Assembly (NCBI RefSeq): GCF_009792235.1
Contig: NZ_CP046973.1
Location: forward strand, 62,001-126,000
Direction: 5' to 3'
Source: Microcystis aeruginosa FD4
GTDB lineage: Bacteria; Cyanobacteriota; Cyanobacteriia; Cyanobacteriales; Microcystaceae
Length of the DNA stretch: 64,000 nucleotides
Below are positions 52,788 to 61,346 of this stretch, one piece after another. A program made the translations under genes and the position numbers. Under the pieces are notes generated by a model, which searched no databases, had not been told where the DNA came from, and was given only the letters and a program-made list of their open reading frames with translations. Each line of letters opens with the position of its first letter. The first letter of the stretch is position 1.

Positions 52788-53936
52788 ATGAGCGTTAGGT
52801 ACTTTTGTACTACTATAAAGACCATTGAAGGCGATCGAGTTTTCTGGTGCGAAGTGCCACAATTAAGAAAATCGATCAATGCGATCGCTGGAAGCGTGGC
52901 CAATGATGAAGCGGTATATGTTTATCTGTGGCAATGGTTACAGAATGATCCTAATAACCAATTAGTCAAGTCCCATTGGATGGTTTTTTTACAATATCGT
53001 TCCTCTATGGTAACTCAAAGGGTCTATCAAAATGTTGGCCATCGGATCGATGCTGATTATGAAACCCTCTTCTACTATTTGCTGAATTTGCTGGCCACGG
53101 CAATTATCAATAATCCTAGCAATTTTTACGGTAACTTTCAGGAGAAAAAGACCCAACCGGGATTTTTTCGCTTAATCTTAGAAAAATGGACAGATAAAAA
53201 ATTGAGAAATACTCTCTATAATTTCCTGCGAGGAGAGTATAAAACTATTGGTAGGACTAATCTCGGTATAGTCAGTCTTTTTAGTGCGAATAAAATTCAA
53301 AAAGTTTTACGAACATCGGGTATCTTGACCGAGAATCACCTGCTAATATTTAACTGTTTTCGAGAGGTTAAAAAAGCTTCTCTTAGATCATTGGATAAAT
53401 GGCAAGAAGAAGATTGGCAACAAGTAATCGATCGCTTGCAGCAGTTACAACCGCAAGTTATTATCACCATTGAGGAAGTGCAAGCAAAACTCAATCAAAT
53501 AGGAGAGATAATGCGTAATCATATCGATCCTCCTTACTCTAAATTTGAGCCTAATAATTATGACCATGATAGCAATTACTTTTGGGACAATCTCCCCAGC
53601 AAGAAGCAAAGTCAAGACTTACTACAACAGCAAGAAATCCAGGAAGATATTAAGAAGTTACTGATCACTCAAGAGGAGGAAGTTAAACAGATTGTCTATT
53701 GTTACTATCATCAAAAGATGACGCAAGCACAGATCGCTAATCGATTGGGAGTTCACTCATCTACTATTAGTCGAGAAATAACCCAATTATGTAAAAAAGT
53801 TTATCAGCTACTCTGTGCAAGGGAAGGCAAAGATTGTCCTAGTTTGTTAAATGAGATTAAATTACAATCTCGGCAAAAACAAGAGATCGATGCTTATCTA
53901 GAATATTTTTGTCAGTCCTACTTAACTCAAAACTAA
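52788..53936 (+). CDS. Sigma-70-like DNA-binding protein of a CHAT cassette
   Basis: The 382-residue product ends with a sigma-region-4-like helix-turn-helix: MTQAQIANRLGVHSSTISREI near residue 320, preceded by QEEEVKQIVYCYYHQ. The first 250 residues (EGDRVFWCEVPQLRK, LLNLLATAII) have no sigma region 2 motif I recognise, so it may be a divergent sigma factor or another regulator. The first in-frame ATG is 52788; the ORF extends to GTG 52779. It starts a five-gene same-strand cluster, followed by DUF1822 after 16 bp. Confidence 0.7.
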   Translation: MSVRYFCTTIKTIEGDRVFWCEVPQLRKSINAIAGSVANDEAVYVYLWQWLQNDPNNQLVKSHWMVFLQYRSSMVTQRVYQNVGHRIDADYETLFYYLLNLLATAIINNPSNFYGNFQEKKTQPGFFRLILEKWTDKKLRNTLYNFLRGEYKTIGRTNLGIVSLFSANKIQKVLRTSGILTENHLLIFNCFREVKKASLRSLDKWQEEDWQQVIDRLQQLQPQVIITIEEVQAKLNQIGEIMRNHIDPPYSKFEPNNYDHDSNYFWDNLPSKKQSQDLLQQQEIQEDIKKLLITQEEEVKQIVYCYYHQKMTQAQIANRLGVHSSTISREITQLCKKVYQLLCAREGKDCPSLLNEIKLQSRQKQEIDAYLEYFCQSYLTQN

Positions 53937-53952
53937 TCTATTAGGAGATACC

Positions 53953-55317
53953 ATGAAAGTCAACCTCGATATTTTGCAACAAATTAACCCGAAATCTCTT
54001 TGGCTAACTTTTTCGGAAACAGAGATTAAACAAGCTCGATCGATTCTCGGTCAATACTCGAATCAAACCGCCAAAAATCAGGCTTTGATTAATTACTTAG
54101 TCCAAATATGCTTAAGCAATTGGCTGAAAGATAATCTTGATTTTTCCCTTCAAACAACACCTAAAAACCATCAGTATCTTTGGGAGTTTATTAACGGGTT
54201 TACTTGGCAAATTCAAGATAAAAAAGTGACTACTATTCCTAGTCAAGCTATTGACATTGAAGGATTGACAATAGAGCAAGAATGGGTTGATATTCCCGAT
54301 TTAGCGGCGGATTTTTATCTAGGGGTGCAGGTAGATTTAGCAGAAAAATTCCTCAATATCTGGGGTTTTATATCCAGAAAAGATGTTAAAAATCTCGCAG
54401 AATACGATCCAATTTACCATCAATATTATTTAGACAGTGAGCAAATCATTGATGATTTAGATATTCTTTGGCAGAGTTGTTTAGAGGGAGAGAGTGAAAA
54501 AGGAAAACTGGAATCTTTAGCAAACTTATCGCCAGCAACAGCAGAAAATTTAATTAAAAAGTTAGGTCAAGTTTCCCCCTATTCTCCGAGATTAGATATT
54601 AGTTTTCAGCAGTGGTTAGCTTTGTTGAATAATCAGCAATGGCGAGAACAAATTTATAAGCAGCGTCTAGAAATAATCCCCACTAAACTTAGTCAATGGT
54701 TACAGGGAATTATTACAGAGAAATGGCAGGAAATCCTCAGCACTATCGACAATTATCGTCCAATTAATCCTGGTTTTTTGTTGGTTGCTGAAAAAATCAG
54801 CAGCCGAGAATCTCCGGCAGATATTCAGCGAGAAATTAGACAACTGTATGCTAGTCAAAAAGAGGTGGAATTTTCGGAACATTTAACCCCAGAGGAAGCT
54901 TTAGCAAAACTACAACATCAAACCCCAGATGAAACTATTCGCTGGCAAGCGGCCGAATATCTCTGGAATATCGATCCTCATTATCCCAATGCTGCTATCC
55001 GTAAAATGCTCGATGTGGGTAGTCAATTAATGGGACATAAAATCGCTTTAATGGTGGGAGTTTTATCGACCAGTCACCAGAGAGTTGCTGTCTTAATTCG
55101 TGCCTATGCCATGGACAATTTTGCCAAGCTACCCCCCGGTTTATCTTTGCAAATTAGCGATGAAATAGGCCAATTAATCCCCAGTTTAGAGGCAAGAGCA
55201 AGGGAGAAACCCTTAGATAGCTATCTGCAGCTTTATTTTCTAGCTGATGCCGATGATCGCTTTAATGTTAACCTAAGTTTAGGGGATAGTAGCATTACCG
55301 AACAGTTTAGGATTTAA
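53953..55317 (+). CDS. DUF1822 protein of a CHAT cassette
   Basis: The 454-residue product matches the DUF1822 family, found in cyanobacteria next to CHAT-domain genes. Visible features are LWLTFSETEIKQARSI at the start, QYLWEFINGFTWQIQD near residue 75, a long charged middle and a C-terminal EELTPEEALAKLQHQ/RWQAAEYLWNIDP segment. No membrane helix or catalytic motif is seen. AGGAGAT precedes the ATG. The 33-bp gap to the CHAT gene suggests one transcript. Confidence 0.72.
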   Translation: MKVNLDILQQINPKSLWLTFSETEIKQARSILGQYSNQTAKNQALINYLVQICLSNWLKDNLDFSLQTTPKNHQYLWEFINGFTWQIQDKKVTTIPSQAIDIEGLTIEQEWVDIPDLAADFYLGVQVDLAEKFLNIWGFISRKDVKNLAEYDPIYHQYYLDSEQIIDDLDILWQSCLEGESEKGKLESLANLSPATAENLIKKLGQVSPYSPRLDISFQQWLALLNNQQWREQIYKQRLEIIPTKLSQWLQGIITEKWQEILSTIDNYRPINPGFLLVAEKISSRESPADIQREIRQLYASQKEVEFSEHLTPEEALAKLQHQTPDETIRWQAAEYLWNIDPHYPNAAIRKMLDVGSQLMGHKIALMVGVLSTSHQRVAVLIRAYAMDNFAKLPPGLSLQISDEIGQLIPSLEARAREKPLDSYLQLYFLADADDRFNVNLSLGDSSITEQFRI

Positions 55318-55349
55318 TAGAGATAGCAGAAAATGTCAAGGGTAGAGAC

Positions 55350-57962
55350 ATGAGCAGAGTTGTGATTCTGAAAATTGGTGATGGCAGTTTTGAAACGGGA
55401 TTTTCCGTCACTCTAGAAATTCGTGACAATCATCTCTTGATAGCGCCTTTTGCCGAGGGTAAATTAGTCCCTAACCTTGACATTGCTGACGCTTTGCAAA
55501 ATTATCGTCGAGCTTATTATCATTGGGTAAAAAGTCAACCCAGTTTAGGAATTACCGTTCCTCATAGCATGATCACCCATGCAGCGGTAGGTGATCCTAG
55601 AGACAACCTCAGAAAAGCCACTAAAACTTTAAAAGATAGCTTAAATGAATGGCTAAATTCCAGTTCTCTGAGTTCGATACAAAATCAGATCTTGTTCCAT
55701 ACAGGTACTGAGTCAGAAGTAAGATTTTTTATCCAAACTACCCACTTTGATCTACAACAAATTCCCTGGGAGTGTTGGAATTTTTTACACAAATGGTTTC
55801 CCGATGTGGAAATTGCTCTTACTATCCAGATAGATCCCCCGAAAGAACGTACTTTTACTTCCGCAATTAAGATTTTAGTAATTTTGGGGAATATTGACAT
55901 CGAAAACAAGCATACTTCCCTGTGTTTATCCAGTTTGCAAACGGTACTAGGAAACCAAGATAAGGTTTCTATGCAAATATTAAGTCCTGGTTCAGACCCT
56001 CCTCTTTCAACGATAAATATTCACAATGAGTTGATCAAAAATCCATGGGATATTGTAGTTTATTTAGGTCATAGTCAAACCAGTAGTGACGGTCACGATG
56101 GAGTTTTTATCATTGATAATGATACGGCTTTATCTCCCGACCATAACTTAAGAAATTCCCTAGAAATAGCTGTTAAAAAAGGATTAAAACTTGTTATCTG
56201 TAATTCCTGTGATGGGTTAGGTATTGGTCGTCAGTTGGCTAATATCGGAGTACCGCATATTATTGTTATGAAAGAACCGATCGCCGTGCGGGTTGCTTTG
56301 AGATTTCTAGAAGTTTTTCTTCCCAATTTTCTTGGACATAAATCCCTACAAGAATCCTTAACAAGCGCTCGGCAAGAATTAAGATTACATGAATTTGAGG
56401 TGGATGCTGCTAGTTCTTCTTTGCTGCCTCGTTTGATAGAAAATCCTGAAGAACCACCGTTAATTTTACCTTTAACCCCTAAAAATACGGCAGAAGATTC
56501 CCAAGAAGATACTGATCAAAGTTGGCATTTACGTCTATCTAGTCGCTGGAAACAAGCACTGTTATTTATTTTAAGTCTTCTGGTAACTTTATCAGTTTTA
56601 TATGGGGGAGGAGTATTTTCCGATGATGCTAGTAAATACCCAGAAATTAGCTTAGGTGAAGAAATATTATTCAAGACAAACCGACAAGATAAAAGTCTTG
56701 AACGGGGAAGACAAGCTTTTAAAAACCAAGAATATAAACAAGCAATTCAGCTTTTTAAACAATCCCTCGATCGCTTGCCCAATAATCCAGAGATTCGCAT
56801 CTATTATAATAACGCTCGTGCGGCCTATCAAGACAGAAATCCCTTAAAAATTGCCACCAGTGTTCCTCTTGGTAATAATCCAGAAATTGCTCAAGAAATT
56901 TTACGAGGTATTGCTTTATTCCAACAGGAGTTAAACGATGAACAGGCCAAAAACCCCGATTTTCACTTTCTACAGGTAGTGGTCGCTAATGATAATAATA
57001 GCGCCGCAGATGCCAAAGATCGAGCCGAAAAATTTGTTAAAGATCCGTCAATTATAGCAGTGGTTGGTCATAATGCTTCTGCTGCTAGTGAAGCGGCCAA
57101 AGATATTTATGTACCAGGGAAAATTGTTGCCCTATCTCCCACCAGCTTTTCCCCGAAAATCTCTGGCAATGGCTATATATATAAAATGGTTCCCGATCTG
57201 GAAACTTTTGCCACAACCTTAAGTGAATATATCCGCGAACAAACTGAGAAGCTAATTATCCAAAACCCCACTAATTTAATTTGTTACGATAGTCGCTCTG
57301 GGGATAATTATAACTTTGCTCAAAAATATAGAAATATTCTTCTCGGTCAGCAGTTTCAAAAATTCGTTAAAGATGAAGATTTTGACTGCAATATCGAACC
57401 AAAAATTAATTTAGATCAAGAGAAAATTTATCAAAAAATCGCTCAATACCAAGTAAATATTCTCATGGTTGCTCCCTATATTGACGATCTGAAAAGAGCC
57501 GTCAGTATCTTTAAGCAACGTCCCGCAGAAAAGTTAAACTTAGTAACTTTAGGTTCCCCCACTTTTCAAAGTTATCTCACCCTTGCAGAAGGTAAACAGG
57601 GGGTAGAAAATTTAGTTATCGCCGTGCCTTGGTATGATCTCAAACAAGATAATTATATCCAGAGTTTTTGGCAAAATAAGATCAATGTTTGGCGCACTCC
57701 CATGTCCTACGATGCGACTAAAGTTATCCTCACCGCTTTGCGAAAGTTATACCAACAAGGACAAAAATTCGATCGAGAATCATTAAATCAAGTTTTAAGA
57801 AACGATTTTTCTATCGAAGGAATGACTGGCACTGTTAGATTCGATGAGAATGGTGTCCGCAACATGAATAATAATCCTGATGATCGCCGCTACTTGATTC
57901 TACAGGTCAAAAATGGTCGATTTGTCCCCCTCGCTCCCATTAAATCTGCCGATTCACTCTAA
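55350..57962 (+). CDS. Membrane CHAT protease with periplasmic ligand-binding domain
   Basis: The 870-residue protein has an N-terminal caspase-like CHAT domain (110-360) with the catalytic His in VVYLGHSQ (His241) and Cys in VICNSCDG (Cys287). One membrane helix (about 400-424, LLFILSLLVTLSVLYGG) follows. Outside come a TPR-like segment (KNQEYKQAIQLFKQSLDRLPN) and a Peripla_BP_6-type ligand-binding domain (495-860; LKIATSVPLG, IIAVVGHNAS, SPTSFSPKIS, MSYDATKVI). Thus the sensor is outside and the protease inside. The outer half is similar to the gene at 58801. It may be activated by an extracellular ligand. Confidence 0.82.
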   Translation: MSRVVILKIGDGSFETGFSVTLEIRDNHLLIAPFAEGKLVPNLDIADALQNYRRAYYHWVKSQPSLGITVPHSMITHAAVGDPRDNLRKATKTLKDSLNEWLNSSSLSSIQNQILFHTGTESEVRFFIQTTHFDLQQIPWECWNFLHKWFPDVEIALTIQIDPPKERTFTSAIKILVILGNIDIENKHTSLCLSSLQTVLGNQDKVSMQILSPGSDPPLSTINIHNELIKNPWDIVVYLGHSQTSSDGHDGVFIIDNDTALSPDHNLRNSLEIAVKKGLKLVICNSCDGLGIGRQLANIGVPHIIVMKEPIAVRVALRFLEVFLPNFLGHKSLQESLTSARQELRLHEFEVDAASSSLLPRLIENPEEPPLILPLTPKNTAEDSQEDTDQSWHLRLSSRWKQALLFILSLLVTLSVLYGGGVFSDDASKYPEISLGEEILFKTNRQDKSLERGRQAFKNQEYKQAIQLFKQSLDRLPNNPEIRIYYNNARAAYQDRNPLKIATSVPLGNNPEIAQEILRGIALFQQELNDEQAKNPDFHFLQVVVANDNNSAADAKDRAEKFVKDPSIIAVVGHNASAASEAAKDIYVPGKIVALSPTSFSPKISGNGYIYKMVPDLETFATTLSEYIREQTEKLIIQNPTNLICYDSRSGDNYNFAQKYRNILLGQQFQKFVKDEDFDCNIEPKINLDQEKIYQKIAQYQVNILMVAPYIDDLKRAVSIFKQRPAEKLNLVTLGSPTFQSYLTLAEGKQGVENLVIAVPWYDLKQDNYIQSFWQNKINVWRTPMSYDATKVILTALRKLYQQGQKFDRESLNQVLRNDFSIEGMTGTVRFDENGVRNMNNNPDDRRYLILQVKNGRFVPLAPIKSADSL

Positions 57963-58069
57963 AGCTCCCTATCCTTGTCAAGACTTTTTACAAAAATTAA
58001 CCTTACCCATTGCATCAAAGTTGGCCATCACTCCTAATTAACAGGTAATACCTCTAGGAGACAAACGGC

Positions 58070-58789
58070 ATGAAATTGTTAAAAAAATTAACCCCAAAAG
58101 CCTTGATTTTTTGGCTGATCGGTGATAAGGCAGGAAATTCTCTCGTTGCGATCTGGAATTGGTTGTGGGGTATTCCCATCGAATCCGGCGGCAAAATTGC
58201 CGTAGAATCGGCCAGAGAATCCCTAGAATCGATGCAAAAATCCCTAGCGGAATTAACAGAATCAGTGGCGAAAGTAGTAGCGGCCCAGCAGTCGGCTCAA
58301 GCACAATACGAGGCAAAAAAACAGGAACACACAAACTACTTGCAGCAGGCTGTCACCGCTCAAAAAAAAGGTCTTCAAGAAGCGGCAAGACTTGCTATGG
58401 CTAAGGTTATCTCCCTAGAAAAAATTCTACCCGCCATGAAAGATCGGGTCGATAATGCCGAAAAAGTGGTCATTGCTGCCAAGGAAAAACTTCGCAAAGA
58501 GCAGGAAAAAATCGAGCATTATAAGTTAGAAATGAGCAACTTAAAAGCGATTAGTTCCATGAATGAGGCTTTAGGTAAAATAAACGAATTTGATAGTAGT
58601 CTCAACCTCAATACCTCCCGCGATCGCTTTGATGATGCCAATGAAGCGATTAACGACCGTTATCGCAAAGAAAACGCCTATAGTGAATTAAGCGAGAACT
58701 ATAGCGAGAAATTAGCTCAAGAAATCGATTTCTTAAGCCTTGATGACGAAATTAACCGCCGTTTAGCCGAATTCAATCAGCAAAGTTAA
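58070..58789 (+). CDS. PspA/IM30-like coiled-coil protein
   Basis: The 239-residue product starts MKLLKKLTPKALIFWLIGDK with an amphipathic segment, then a long coiled coil (55-175). The spacing of LQEAARLAMAKVISLE and SMNEALGKINEFD, and the late RFDDANEAINDRYRKENAYSEL and LDDEINRRLAEF, resembles PspA/IM30 (ESCRT-III-like membrane-repair proteins): 'A-R-A-x-x-K' helix 2-3, and a final 'D-x-I-x-x-x-L-A' helix. The similarity is at pattern level only. It lies between the two ligand-binding genes, 107 bp after the first. Confidence 0.55.
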   Translation: MKLLKKLTPKALIFWLIGDKAGNSLVAIWNWLWGIPIESGGKIAVESARESLESMQKSLAELTESVAKVVAAQQSAQAQYEAKKQEHTNYLQQAVTAQKKGLQEAARLAMAKVISLEKILPAMKDRVDNAEKVVIAAKEKLRKEQEKIEHYKLEMSNLKAISSMNEALGKINEFDSSLNLNTSRDRFDDANEAINDRYRKENAYSELSENYSEKLAQEIDFLSLDDEINRRLAEFNQQS

Positions 58790-58800
58790 GGAGTAAAGCG

Positions 58801-60150
58801 ATGACAAAGACTGGCAAAAAAGCGAGCTTACCGCCAATTTTCTATGTTTTACTGGGGTTGATCGGTTGGTTTCTTTTTCCCCAAATCTCGGCAATATTTG
58901 CCCCAAAAGCCGATGATAATCCCCGCATCAGTTACGGCAATCATCTGCTGATCAAAACTAATTCTAACACCGCCAAAGAATCAGCGATCGCTGCCATTGC
59001 TCAAGGTGATCACCAAGAAGCAGCGCAACTCCTGCAAAAATCCCTCGCTCAACGTCCCAACGATCCCGAAAGCGTAATTTATCTCAGCAACCTGCAAACT
59101 GGCTCAAATCCCTTTAAAATCGCCGTTGTTGTCCCAGCGACAACTAATCCCAACGTCGCTCAAGAAATGTTGCGAGGAGTCGCCAGCGCACAAACCCAGA
59201 TCAATCAACAGGGAGGGATCAACGGCAGAAAACTGATGGTTATCGTGGTTAATGACGATAATCAGCCGCAGATATCGAAAGAGGTAGCTGGTGAATTAGT
59301 CAAAAATCCCGATATTATCGCTGTTATCGGTCATAATGCCTCCGATGCCAGTTTAGCCGCCGCTCCCATCTACGAAAAAGGCGGTTTGGTGATGATTTCT
59401 CCCACCTCCCTGGCTAATAATCTCTCCGGTGCGGGAAATTATATCTTTCGTCTGGTGGCTTCTAACGGCAAAATTACGGAAAAATTAGCAAATTACATAG
59501 TAAATACTGCTAAAGTACAGAAAATTGCTTTTTGCTACGATTCTCAAGCTCCCGATAATGTTTCCTTTAAAGACGAGTTGATGGCTAATGTGGCGAAAAA
59601 AGGCGGTCAAATTGTGCCGATTGTCTGTGATCTGAGTGTCCCCAATTTTAAGGCCGATCAAGCCCTTAATCAGGCGATTTCTGGGGGTGCTAACGGCCTA
59701 TTTGTCGTCGCTCATGTTGATCGTCTCGATCCCGTTTTTGAGGTTATTCGCTCCAATCGTCAGCGTTTGCCTCTGTTTAGTAGTCCCACCCTCTACAATA
59801 TTCGTACCCTCGAAGATGGCGGCAAAAACGCCCAAGGTTTAACCCTTGCCGCACCCTGGCACCCCTCGGTTAACCAGACTTTTGCCAATCTTATGCAGGA
59901 ACAGTGGCGCGGTCCAGTTAGTTGGCGCACAGCTACCAGTTTTGACGCTACACGGGTGATTATTGCCGGTTTAAGGGAAAATCCTCAACGTCAGGGCCTA
60001 CAATCCAGGCTGCGTTCCAGCAGTTTTCATCAAACAGGGGCCACGGGAAAAATTAGCTTTGATCCCAATACTGGCGATCGCATTGGTCAACCAGTGTTAA
60101 TTCAAGTGCGATCGACTCCCGACGGTGAGCAGTTTGTCGCTTTACCGTAA
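58801..60150 (+). CDS. Membrane-anchored ABC-type ligand-binding protein
   Basis: The 449-residue product has an N-terminal uncleaved membrane helix (12-32, FYVLLGLIGWFLFPQISAIF), a TPR-like segment (KESAIAAIAQGDHQEAAQLLQKS) and a Peripla_BP_6 (LivJ-like) domain (105-449; PFKIAVVVPATTNPNV, IIAVIGHNASDASL, ISPTSLANNLSG, TSFDATRVI). It is similar over its length to the outer half of the CHAT protein, including ISYGNHLLIKTN against ISLGEEILFKTN. No ABC permease is nearby, so a sensor role is likelier than transport. It starts 11 bp after the PspA-like gene. Confidence 0.82.
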   Translation: MTKTGKKASLPPIFYVLLGLIGWFLFPQISAIFAPKADDNPRISYGNHLLIKTNSNTAKESAIAAIAQGDHQEAAQLLQKSLAQRPNDPESVIYLSNLQTGSNPFKIAVVVPATTNPNVAQEMLRGVASAQTQINQQGGINGRKLMVIVVNDDNQPQISKEVAGELVKNPDIIAVIGHNASDASLAAAPIYEKGGLVMISPTSLANNLSGAGNYIFRLVASNGKITEKLANYIVNTAKVQKIAFCYDSQAPDNVSFKDELMANVAKKGGQIVPIVCDLSVPNFKADQALNQAISGGANGLFVVAHVDRLDPVFEVIRSNRQRLPLFSSPTLYNIRTLEDGGKNAQGLTLAAPWHPSVNQTFANLMQEQWRGPVSWRTATSFDATRVIIAGLRENPQRQGLQSRLRSSSFHQTGATGKISFDPNTGDRIGQPVLIQVRSTPDGEQFVALP

Positions 60151-60303
60151 AAAGTCCCTAGTCCACCAAAGTCGGGAGAGTTGGCAACTCTCCCCCCAAA
60201 AAATGCTCAAAAATTACAATTATTTCAATGTTCAACCCTGAGCAAGACATGAATAGCTAATATGTTAAAATGTGCCTAGATATTTGTAAACTTTTTCCCT
60301 TGT

Positions 60304-61014
60304 ATGGATATCGTTATTATCGAGGATGAAATTGAAATCGCCCATTTGATTCAGCAAACTTTAGAGAGGGAATCCTTTACTTGTCATCTGGCTTATAATG
60401 GTAGAGTAGGACTAGAACTATTTTATCAAAAGCAACCAGACTTAGTTATTTTAGATTTAATGTTACCCGAATTAGACGGACTGGAATTGTGTACCAGAAT
60501 TCGCCAAAAACCGGGGACAAAAGACCCCTATATTTTAATGTTAACCGCTAGGGGAGAAGAAATCGATCGCATTATCGGTCTATCTACGGGAGCCGATGAT
60601 TACATGGTCAAACCCTTTAGTCCCCGGGAATTAACCGCTCGCGTAAGAGCTTTATTAAGACGTAGTTTAAGACACGATAGTCAACCCCAGCAACTCCATC
60701 GCAGCCGTCATTTTCTGATCGACTTAGATCAACATTCTGCTCTTCGTAAATTGGAGGGAATGCCAGAGGAACCACTCGATTTAACCACCTTAGAATTTAA
60801 TTTATTAGCTACCTTTGTCAGTTATCCCAATCGCGTCTGGAGTCGCACCCAATTAATCGATAATCTCTGGGGAAATGATTTTTTTGGCGATGAAAGGGTA
60901 GTAGATACCCATATCCGACGCTTACGCAAAAAAGTAGAACCCGATCCTGCTAATCCGATCTTTATCAAAACCGTAGTCGGTGTCGGTTATAAATTTGAAG
61001 ATGACATTATTTAA
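60304..61014 (+). CDS. OmpR-family response regulator
   Basis: The 236-residue regulator has a receiver domain (1-120) with phosphoacceptor Asp in LVILDLMLPELDG (Asp51), conserved acidic EDE near the start and Lys in DDYMVKPF, followed by a winged-helix domain (LTTLEFNLLATFVSYPNRVWSR, RVVDTHIRRLRKKVEPDP, KTVVGVGYKF). No histidine kinase is adjacent. It is 153 bp after the CHAT cassette on the same strand but has its own gap. Confidence 0.93.
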   Translation: MDIVIIEDEIEIAHLIQQTLERESFTCHLAYNGRVGLELFYQKQPDLVILDLMLPELDGLELCTRIRQKPGTKDPYILMLTARGEEIDRIIGLSTGADDYMVKPFSPRELTARVRALLRRSLRHDSQPQQLHRSRHFLIDLDQHSALRKLEGMPEEPLDLTTLEFNLLATFVSYPNRVWSRTQLIDNLWGNDFFGDERVVDTHIRRLRKKVEPDPANPIFIKTVVGVGYKFEDDII

Positions 61015-61346
61015 AGACTATTGATCAGTAATTGGCAGTGATCAGGAGTCAGCATTCAGGAGACAGGAGACAGGAGACAGGAGATAGGGATTTAGGGGTT
61101 TTGGGGTTTTGGGGTTTTAGTTCAATTTCCCCACTTCTCCACTTCCCCACTTCCCCACTTCCCCACACCCCACACCCCACACCCCACACCCCACACCCCA
61201 CACCCCACACCCCACACCCCAACCCCAATAAAAAATTCTCCCTAAAGGCACTTAAGCAGTCTTTAACCCTTATGTGCTAAAATTTTTGAAGATTTTGCTA
61301 TTCATTTAGGTTTAATCAGGGATCACAGCCTTTTCAGGGAAATTTT
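61015..61346. repeat. Repeat region before gyrB
   Basis: AGGAGAC repeats (61060-61086), GGGGTTTT-type telomere-like units (61092-61118), CCCCACTT 8-mers (61128-61160) and CACCCCA heptamers (61164-61222) follow one another. gyrB promoter elements are expected in the last 120 bp. Confidence 0.85.

Noticed and set aside
61032..61280. 82-codon ORF before gyrB
   Set aside because: It is made of translated HPTPHT-type C-rich minisatellite.
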